This document shows, one piece after another, positions 6,706 to 11,831 of a DNA stretch of 15,629 nucleotides. The position numbers and the translations under genes were made by a program. A model generated the notes under the pieces. It had not been told where the DNA came from. It saw only the letters and a program-made list of their open reading frames with translations, and did not search any database. Numbering within the stretch: position 1 is the stretch's first letter; each line of letters opens with the position of its first letter. Source of the stretch: CAYXZQ01 sp964469935 (lineage in GTDB: Archaea > Nanobdellota > Nanobdellia > Woesearchaeales > DSVV01); contig CAYXZQ010000040.1 in the NCBI GenBank assembly GCA_964469935.1, positions 1 through 15,629 on the forward strand. The letters are read 5' to 3'.

Positions 6706-6750
6706 ATGCCCAAAAGAACCCGCCGGTGTCCCTGCGGGCCTTTTTGGCAT
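6706..6750. repeat. Long imperfect hairpin between radA and the small conserved gene
   Basis: Arms 6706-6723 and 6734-6750 can form 15 pairs (one G-U) with two A-C mismatches and one bulge, around a 10-base loop. The tip is CCCGC/GCGGG. T-rich sequence lies in the arm on both strands, so it could act as a terminator either way, or sit in a radA leader if the radA promoter is further upstream. Confidence 0.5.
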
Positions 6751-6835
6751 GTCCCTGTATTGGGGTATGTTACTGATTTCGGGGTTGGTGAACATTAATA
6801 ACATTATCCGGCAATCCATCGGATTATCGTCTATG

Positions 6836-6865
6836 AAAATAAAAAAAATCCCGCTGTCTGCGGGA
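6836..6865 (-). terminator. Hairpin plus T-tract terminator of the small conserved gene
   Basis: On the minus strand TCCCGC and GCGGGA form a perfect 6-bp stem with a 5-base loop (6849-6865). Eight T, one A and four T follow directly. It lies 57 bases after the stop of the gene at 6923-7201 and has the form of a bacterial intrinsic terminator. Confidence 0.7.
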
Positions 6866-6922
6866 GTGTTCCGAAAAAAAGCCGTTCAAGGCATCATTGT
6901 CCGGAGAACCTGGAAAATCGCC

Positions 6923-7201
6923 TTATGCGACATTCTGCTGGTTCAGGACAAGATACTCGTATGCCTTCTTCAGGACAAGCGAAGCCCTCGGCAGGTCATT
7001 TATTCTCAGAGAATTCGTGCTCTGCCATTCGTCGTTCCTGTCCTTGTAGCTCCTTTCGATCGAGATGGTGTTGTACTGGGTCGGCTCACCATCCTTGCTC
7101 TGGCCTGTATTCTGCCAGACAGTCGCGCAGATTGCGCCTGCGCGGAACTTCATCTCAGGCAGGTTCTTTGCCTGGACGCTCTCGTTTTCGGTCTTGTTCA
7201 T
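6923..7201 (-). CDS. Small conserved protein of unknown function
   Basis: This 92-residue soluble protein has no signal peptide or membrane segment. The first 15 residues are polar, then comes a compact block: KFRAGAICATVWQN, SIERSYKDRNDEWQSTNSLRINDLPRA, and a final helix LVLKKAYEYLVL. I recall the pattern FRAGxxxATVW...ERSYKD...W...NSLR.NDLP from short uncharacterised proteins in archaea and some bacteria, without a known role. The frame has ATGs at 7228 and 7216 too, but ATG 7201 has GGAGGT 7 bases upstream and is clearly the start. The gene stands alone, with a promoter near 7340, a leader of about 117 bases and a strong hairpin terminator. That suggests solid, independent expression. Confidence 0.8.
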   Translation of the reverse strand: MNKTENESVQAKNLPEMKFRAGAICATVWQNTGQSKDGEPTQYNTISIERSYKDRNDEWQSTNSLRINDLPRASLVLKKAYEYLVLNQQNVA

Positions 7202-7318
7202 TTTGTTTACCTCCATTGCTTTTCGCATCTTATTTCAACATCCTCTCGGGCATGAACTTTGGTTCCCTGCCGTCACAGGGGATGTGGAAGCTGTTTTCCG
7301 GGCTTAAGCCCTTGCTGG
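7202..7318 (-). other. Long structured leader of the small conserved gene
   Basis: Between the predicted transcription start and ATG 7201 lie about 117 bases. They contain a perfect 12-bp palindrome GGGCTTAAGCCC (7300-7311) and a 5-bp stem CCCTG/CAGGG with a 6-base loop (7265-7280). This is long for an archaeal leader. No known riboswitch class was recognised. Confidence 0.35.
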
Positions 7319-7336
7319 AGAATAGATAGAGGGAGT

Positions 7337-7350
7337 TCATTTATATACTT
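7337..7350 (-). promoter_or_regulatory. TATA box for the small conserved gene, with tandem CCAGTGA upstream
   Basis: The minus strand reads AAGTATATAAATGA, predicting a start near 7318. Just upstream, CCAGTGA is repeated head to tail at 7364-7370 and 7371-7377, with a further AGTGA at 7355-7359. These could be activator sites. Confidence 0.45.
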
Positions 7351-7462
7351 CACAAGTGACTGTCCAGTGACCAGTGAGGCATGGCCCACCCTCATCAAAA
7401 ATATTTTTATTTATCAGTAAGAACATTGGAGATTATCATTATGAACTTTGGAAGGATTTATC

Positions 7463-8992
7463 TCATTTACGTCTGCAATAAGCCAGCAGCACAGGCAATG
7501 CTATCCTGGCATTCTTGCCTTCAAGGTCGAACCTGTCTGTAAAGGAGCTGATCTCTATCTCGTCAAAATACCGGCTCAACAGTCTTTTCAGCGACTCCTC
7601 TGTGAATTTCTGGTAGTGCTCCTTGCATCTCTCATGGCCCAGGATATTGTCCGGCACCCCGAGTATCGCGACCTTGGCCACCCTTGATATCTCGCTGAGT
7701 ATCTCGTCGGTATCGATGAAGTGCTCAAGAAACTCATTTGCGACTATTACGTCATATTCATCATCTTCTGCCGGGATCGGCGGGACTTTCGCTACAATCC
7801 CTTTGATATCAATCCTCTTTTTCATGATATCAATAGCAGCCTTGGATATGTCTATGCCGGTGACAGTGTTGTCCTTGTCCAGCAGTTCTGCCAGCAGGCC
7901 TACGCCGCATCCGAGTTCGAGTATCTTCCTGCCTTTTCCTACAAGCTTTGCCACTTCCTCATTGGTCTTAGGATATCTTCTCCAGGTGCCTGCACCCTCT
8001 TCTTCCCATATCCTGTCCCAGTACTCTGCATTGTTCACATTCATGGATTTTATTGCCAGGATATTCTTCTCGATCATCTCCTTTTTTACATGGCCAAGCT
8101 CAATCGCCTTCTTCAGGTATTTCAGCGCCGGCTTGTAGTGCTTGTGCATGACGAGCAGATTTGCAAGATTCAGGCTCATGGACGGGCTGATGTATCCTGC
8201 CTTCAGGAGTTGCCTGTAGATCTGGTAGGCCTCTTCATACTCTTTCAACTCTATATGGGTAGCCGCAAGCGCTTCCATGGTCTTGATTTTGTCATCATCA
8301 TATTGCATCGCGCTTAAGAAGTTATCTTTCGCCTTCTTATAATCCTTCAGAAAGCAGAAATAGACAGAGCCGGCTGTGTAATGAAGCCTGCCTGTTGGGC
8401 GGGTCTTTAATGCCTTCTCAGCAATATCAAGGTACTTCAGCTGCCTTTCCTTCAGCGGCTTCTCTTCGATATAGTGATGGATCGGGATTTGTGTATCCTT
8501 GCATCTCATGCCTGTCGTGTCGACAATCTCATGTACAGGGCCTGTGAACCTCATCCCGTTGTTCCTGAAAAGCCTCACAACCGGATTTCGCTCATAGCCT
8601 GAGTAGCCCTTGGTATACCTGTTTTTCTCGACAGCTACCCACTTGGGCCTTGTCATGTCATCTGTATAATTTCTCTGTATGAGACGGAAAGCGTCAAAGC
8701 CCTGTCCAGTCAGTTTTCTGAGAGCCCCCATGTCTTCAATCACTTCATCAGCGTCCAGAACCAGTATCCAGTCAGAAGTTGCCTTGCTGATGGAGAAATT
8801 CCTGGCATCGGAAAAATCGTTTTTCCATTTGAAGTCGAACACCTTGTCAGTATACTTCCTGGCGATTTTCTTGGTGCTGTCAGTGGAGCCGGTATCGACG
8901 ATTATTATCTCATCGACATCGACTGAATCCAGGCATCTTGCAAGGGCATCCTCTTCGTCTTTTACGATCATGCAAAGCGATATTGTCGGCAT
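7463..8992 (-). CDS. Glycosyltransferase family 2 - TPR - SAM methyltransferase fusion
   Basis: This is a 509-residue soluble three-part protein. Residues 1-185 are a GT-A family 2 glycosyltransferase: SLCMIVKDEE at 5-14, IIIVDTGSTDST at 29-40, NDFSDARN at 58-65 and the metal-binding DAD in VLDADE at 78-83, then GPVHE at 151-155. Residues about 185-315 are helical TPR-like repeats. Residues about 320-509 are a class I methyltransferase, with NAEYWDRIW at 321-329, motif I LELGCGVG at 358-365 and TGID at 378-381. It probably adds, and may methylate, a sugar on a surface glycan or protein; the substrate cannot be told. ATG 8992 fits a leaderless transcript from the TATA box at 9014-9022. No other glycan genes adjoin it. 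Confidence 0.9.
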   Translation of the reverse strand: MPTISLCMIVKDEEDALARCLDSVDVDEIIIVDTGSTDSTKKIARKYTDKVFDFKWKNDFSDARNFSISKATSDWILVLDADEVIEDMGALRKLTGQGFDAFRLIQRNYTDDMTRPKWVAVEKNRYTKGYSGYERNPVVRLFRNNGMRFTGPVHEIVDTTGMRCKDTQIPIHHYIEEKPLKERQLKYLDIAEKALKTRPTGRLHYTAGSVYFCFLKDYKKAKDNFLSAMQYDDDKIKTMEALAATHIELKEYEEAYQIYRQLLKAGYISPSMSLNLANLLVMHKHYKPALKYLKKAIELGHVKKEMIEKNILAIKSMNVNNAEYWDRIWEEEGAGTWRRYPKTNEEVAKLVGKGRKILELGCGVGLLAELLDKDNTVTGIDISKAAIDIMKKRIDIKGIVAKVPPIPAEDDEYDVIVANEFLEHFIDTDEILSEISRVAKVAILGVPDNILGHERCKEHYQKFTEESLKRLLSRYFDEIEISSFTDRFDLEGKNARIALPVLLAYCRRK

Positions 8993-9013
8993 GGTCTTTC
9001 GGAAAAGGATAAA

Positions 9014-9022
9014 GTATAAAAA
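9014..9022 (-). promoter_or_regulatory. TATA box for the glycosyltransferase fusion gene
   Basis: The minus strand reads TTTTTATAC about 25 bases before ATG 8992, with no ribosome site between. This fits a leaderless transcript. Confidence 0.5.
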
Positions 9023-9064
9023 TTTACTGGCACTGTCTGTTTCGTCAGGAAGCTGAGCCTGTCA

Positions 9065-9214
9065 TCAATAGGAACTCAGCAAAGAATTCTCTACATCGGT
9101 TTTTGTCTTGATCGTCCTTGGAATGCTCCTTACAGAATTCCTTACGACATAGTCCTTGATGTCGGCAAAATCAGTCAGCTTAGAATTGCCCCTCTGTGCC
9201 TTGAACGAGACCAT
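9065..9214 (-). CDS. Small 49-residue ORF of unknown function
   Basis: The ORF encodes MVSFKAQRGNSKLTDFADIK and continues to LLSSY before a TGA. It is basic at the N-terminus, polar, and has no membrane segment. A TATA box at 9241-9254 predicts transcription about 9 bases before the ATG, and GGAG lies 1 base before the start codon, too close for a good ribosome site. Codon use (AGG for Arg, many ATC and AAG) resembles the neighbouring genes. The glycosyltransferase gene is 72 bases downstream but has its own TATA box. I do not recognise the family. It could be a true small protein or the remnant of a larger gene. Confidence 0.5.
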   Translation of the reverse strand: MVSFKAQRGNSKLTDFADIKDYVVRNSVRSIPRTIKTKTDVENSLLSSY

Positions 9215-9240
9215 GCTCCAATATATCCGCCCTGAGTTTT

Positions 9241-9254
9241 TAAATATTTATATG
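9241..9254 (-). promoter_or_regulatory. TATA box for the 49-residue ORF
   Basis: The minus strand reads CATATAAATATTTA, placed for transcription start near 9223. It forms the left half of a divergent promoter region with the AbrB operon. Confidence 0.45.
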
Positions 9255-9268
9255 TTGAAGAAGATAAA

Positions 9269-9292
9269 TTAGTATATTTTTACGTATACTAA
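9269..9292. promoter_or_regulatory. Perfect 8-bp inverted repeat between divergent promoters
   Basis: TTAGTATA (9269-9276) and TATACTAA (9285-9292) are exact reverse complements with an 8-base spacer. The site lies between the leftward TATA (9241-9254) and rightward TATA (9303-9314), so one protein here could affect both promoters. Confidence 0.45.
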
Positions 9293-9302
9293 AAGCGTAA
9301 CA

Positions 9303-9314
9303 TTTATATATAAA
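9303..9314 (+). promoter_or_regulatory. Predicted TATA box of the AbrB-surface operon
   Basis: TTTATATATAAA is a symmetric, strong TATA-like element. Transcription should start near 9335, inside the operator array, giving a leader of about 125 bases before ATG 9461. A closer TATA for ATG 9461 is not visible. Confidence 0.5.
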
Positions 9315-9325
9315 TTCCTTCATAA

Positions 9326-9401
9326 TTCTGAATATCAGAAATTATATCTGAATTTAAGACTTTTTTATCTTATTTTCAGATAATTTTTCTGAATTTCAGA
9401 A
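9326..9401. promoter_or_regulatory. Phased array of four 15-bp palindromic operator-like sites
   Basis: Sites at 9326-9340 (TTCTGAATATCAGAA) and 9387-9401 (TTCTGAATTTCAGAA) are near-identical palindromes. The weaker sites are 9346-9360 (ATCTGAATTTAAGAC, 12 of 15 matches) and 9367-9381 (ATCTTATTTTCAGAT, 11 of 15). Starts are 20, 21 and 20 bp apart, so all four face the same side of the helix. They cover the predicted transcription start and leader of the AbrB operon. Binding would probably repress; the binder is most simply the AbrB-type protein encoded just downstream, but this is inferred. Confidence 0.65.
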
Positions 9402-9460
9402 AAAAATGAAGAATCACGAGTGACTGAGGGTTGCTCTGGCTTTTTCATTCACCTGCGCAA

Positions 9461-9754
9461 ATGAAAAAATATCCAAAGATTGTCCAGTCCGACAGCAGGG
9501 GACAGATAGTAATCCCCAAAGACATTAGAAGAGAGCTGGGCATAGAAGAGGGTACCGGCTTCTACATGTACACCATCACGGATGAGGGCATACTTCTCAA
9601 GAAGATCGATGCCAAGGACCTTGGGGAGAACAAGAAGATTATCGATGAGCTCACAGAGAAGGCAAAATCAGTGGGCATCGACCCGAAGAACATCTCGAAG
9701 TCAGTCAAGAAATACAGGAAGACAAAAGAGGGCGGCCTGGAGGAGGTAAGATGA
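9461..9754 (+). CDS. AbrB/SpoVT-type DNA-binding regulator
   Basis: This 97-residue protein carries a swapped-hairpin AbrB domain at about residues 5-48: KIVQSDSRGQIVIPKDIRREL (broken here as one family block) followed by GFYMYTITDEGILLKKI. A charged helical tail (about 55-90) follows. AbrB proteins bind DNA as dimers or tetramers. The frame extends to a TTG at 9431, but ATG 9461 gives the family-typical start; it lacks a ribosome site. The gene opens the surface operon: its TGA overlaps the next ATG, which has GGAGGAGGT upstream (9739-9747). AbrB-type antitoxins usually precede a PIN or MazF toxin, but here a membrane-anchored surface protein follows, so a transcription regulator fits better. 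Autoregulation through the upstream array is likely but not proven. Confidence 0.87.
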   Translation: MKKYPKIVQSDSRGQIVIPKDIRRELGIEEGTGFYMYTITDEGILLKKIDAKDLGENKKIIDELTEKAKSVGIDPKNISKSVKKYRKTKEGGLEEVR

Positions 9755-10821
9755 TACGAGTGAACAACAACATGATTGCCGTATTCGCAGTCATCCTGCT
9801 GATGTTCGCTGTGGCCGGCCAGCTTTTCGTGTACAAGAAGGCCGGTGATCTTGAAAACGCCTACAGGCCGCAGGAGATAACAGGAAAGGCGACAGCCACA
9901 GGCACGGTGTCCTTAATAGTGATCAGGCCTATCTCTGACATTGATTTCCATGGAGAGCTGGCAGGCGACAACAGGACTGTCATCCTCAGATGGGCCAACC
10001 TCAACCAGGACAATGTCTCGATATATATAGCAGACAACCTGACAGACAATTTCGGCTACGGCACCCCGAACGTGACAGGCCTAACAGTGTTCAACTGGTC
10101 GGACCCGACAGCGGGCTCTGTGCCGCATAGATACTACAGGCTGGGCATATCTAGATACGGACTCTATAACCTGAGCGAGAATATCGTCGGGAAATACGAC
10201 ATCCCCATAAAGTTCGCCGACGGCGGCCCTGCGACATACGAGCTCAACGAGATATCCTTTCCGTTGATACCATACAACTTGTCATTCAGCGACATCATGC
10301 GGTGGGGGACACCCAACGACGTCGTGCTGAGGTACAACACCACAGATATAGGCGGCAAGTTCAAGGGCTGGGAGACGAATCTGAAGCTTGCAGGAGGGAC
10401 CTGGCTCACGCAGTTCAGCAGGATGTCGGTGACCGACGGCTACGTGTTCCCGTTTGTCCAGAATCCATACAACCTGACATTAATCGGGACTGTGCCTGAC
10501 GGGACGGTCAAGGTACCCATGGTCGTCACGAACGGCGCGCCCGCAACATACGAGATGATGCTCATGGGCTGGAACTCGCTGCGAACCGAATGCAACCTGG
10601 CATCGGCCCTCAACACCACGACACCCCCGGAGACTATGGTATGGTTCGACACGACCGACATAGGCGGGACATACCAGGGCTGGCGGACGAATCTGCTGCT
10701 TTTCAACGGGACAGGATACAGCTGGTTCCCTGCAGGAGGATGCATGAAGCCTGGCTACGGCTATTCGTTTTTGCAGATAGGCGCGCCGTACAACTGGACT
10801 TACGACAGGAGCTGGAAATGA
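9751..10821 (+). CDS. N-terminally anchored surface protein with duplicated C-terminal domain
   Basis: About 356 residues. One membrane helix at about 8-28 anchors it with the rest outside, and an ITGKATATG motif follows it; I recall similar ITGxAT motifs in Woesearchaeota surface proteins. Residues about 55-145 look like a fibronectin type III-like beta domain. Residues about 148-245 and 251-352 are two copies of another domain. Matching blocks are GPATYELNE / APATYEMML, NTTDIGGKFKGWETNL / DTTDIGGTYQGWRTNL, and DGYVFPFVQNPYNLT / YGYSFLQIGAPYNWT. Many NxS/T sites suggest N-glycosylation. ATG 9751 overlaps the AbrB stop and has a very strong ribosome site. The binding partner and role are unknown; adhesion or surface-layer structure is plausible. 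Confidence 0.85.
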   Translation: MIRVNNNMIAVFAVILLMFAVAGQLFVYKKAGDLENAYRPQEITGKATATGTVSLIVIRPISDIDFHGELAGDNRTVILRWANLNQDNVSIYIADNLTDNFGYGTPNVTGLTVFNWSDPTAGSVPHRYYRLGISRYGLYNLSENIVGKYDIPIKFADGGPATYELNEISFPLIPYNLSFSDIMRWGTPNDVVLRYNTTDIGGKFKGWETNLKLAGGTWLTQFSRMSVTDGYVFPFVQNPYNLTLIGTVPDGTVKVPMVVTNGAPATYEMMLMGWNSLRTECNLASALNTTTPPETMVWFDTTDIGGTYQGWRTNLLLFNGTGYSWFPAGGCMKPGYGYSFLQIGAPYNWTYDRSWK

Positions 10822-11831
10822 AGATGACCAATAGAAAACAAATGGCATGGATGGCAATCGCACTAGCCTTCCTGCTCGTGATAGTCCCTGCAGGCCTGGC
10901 GTCGTCTGTATGCACCCTTATGGGATTCGTCACGTATCCTGACGGCTCTGCTGCAAAATCAGGCACAGGAATCAGGATAACTGATATCGATCTCGGAACG
11001 ACATATGATGTCCAGACAGGCGGGAAAGACTGGCCTTATGCCAATTTCTATCTTCAGTCGTTCACCTGCAACTACGGCTCTGACAGGATAGATCTCAGGT
11101 ATGAAAACACAAACCAGAGCGTTTTCAAGGATTTCGTGTATGACCACTATCCATTCGTCATGAATCTCACCATACCTTTTACACCCGAGACAGGGGACCA
11201 AGAAAGCGGTGGCTCTTCCTCGGGAGGAGGCGGAGGCGGAAGTTCCGGAGGCAGCGCAGGAGGTGGAAGTTTTGGAGGCGGAGGCCCTGTTGTCAGCACG
11301 GCAGGAGATGGAGGCAGCTTTGATTTCGGCACTGTGATTGACCAGACCTCCGTAAACAGGCTCCGGGTTGACGAGAAATTCAGGCTCTATATAATAAACG
11401 ATACTAGGAACATAAAGATGATATTAGGAAATGTCAACAAGATAGGGAAGGATTCCATGAGGGTCTCGTTCAGTACCATCAAAGACGAGGTTGTCCTCAA
11501 GGTGAACCAGCCGCTGGACCTTGACCTGGACAGTGACGGAAGTCCTGACACCAGGGCATTGGTCCTCAGCATCAGCGGCGATGAGGCATATGCCAGGTTC
11601 GACAGGATATACCCGAAGATAAAGGTCCCTGCACCACCAAATTCCACTATCGGGAAAGAAAACAAGAGCAGGGCACAGCACACCGAATCCCCCATGGCCT
11701 TCGCTGAAAAGGACAAGGATTACGCGCTGGAGCTTTTGGGCATGATCCTTATCGTTCTGCTGCTGATCATCATTTTCATAGATCACAGGGGCAAATCAAG
11801 AGAAAAGGGAGGTGGAAAGGCTCATGACTGA
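10818..11831 (+). CDS. Signal-peptide surface protein with Gly/Ser linker and C-terminal anchor
   Basis: This 337-residue protein has an N-terminal signal peptide (about 9-29), then a beta domain at about 31-120 shared with the next gene: VCTLMGFVTYPDGSA, then FTCNYGSDRIDL. A Gly/Ser linker follows at 130-157. A second beta domain at about 165-270 contains LDLDSDGSPD, a calcium-loop-like stretch. A membrane helix lies at about 304-321 and a basic cytoplasmic tail ends the protein, so it is probably C-terminally anchored. The longer frame starts at 10590, but that region overlaps the previous gene. ATG 10818 overlaps its stop (ATGA) and has AGGAG 6 bases upstream. Function unknown; the domain order suggests a tethered cell-surface protein that works with its neighbours. 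Confidence 0.85.
   Translation: MKMTNRKQMAWMAIALAFLLVIVPAGLASSVCTLMGFVTYPDGSAAKSGTGIRITDIDLGTTYDVQTGGKDWPYANFYLQSFTCNYGSDRIDLRYENTNQSVFKDFVYDHYPFVMNLTIPFTPETGDQESGGSSSGGGGGGSSGGSAGGGSFGGGGPVVSTAGDGGSFDFGTVIDQTSVNRLRVDEKFRLYIINDTRNIKMILGNVNKIGKDSMRVSFSTIKDEVVLKVNQPLDLDLDSDGSPDTRALVLSISGDEAYARFDRIYPKIKVPAPPNSTIGKENKSRAQHTESPMAFAEKDKDYALELLGMILIVLLLIIIFIDHRGKSREKGGGKAHD

Noticed and set aside
5672..6798. Long plus-strand open frames opposite radA
   Set aside because: They mirror the radA reading frame, have low-complexity Ser/Leu-rich products and no family features.
6646..6922. tRNA or other named RNA gene
   Set aside because: No cloverleaf, box C/D or other known RNA pattern was found; only the two hairpins and a short AATCC/GGATT stem near 6812-6824.
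7230..7253. Seven-codon ORF (MPERMLK) in the leader of the 92-residue gene
   Set aside because: No ribosome site or conservation evidence; chance is likely.
6749..7255. 168-codon plus-strand frame
   Set aside because: It runs antisense through the well-supported 92-residue gene and crosses its terminator; no promoter or ribosome site fits.
7252..7451. Direct repeat ATGAACTTTGG at 7252-7262 and 7441-7451
   Set aside because: A single 11-bp match without insertion-like content or flanking repeats; could be chance.
9326..9401. CRISPR array or plasmid-type origin iterons
   Set aside because: Units are 15 bp with gaps of 5-6 bp, too short for CRISPR. Iterons next to AT-rich DNA remain conceivable, but no initiator gene is present and the promoter position favours operators.
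9406..9423. Five-codon ORF (MKNHE) in the AbrB leader
   Set aside because: Too short to judge and no ribosome site; probably chance.
9461..9754. Antitoxin half of a toxin-antitoxin pair
   Set aside because: The coupled downstream gene is an exported multidomain protein, not a PIN- or MazF-type toxin.
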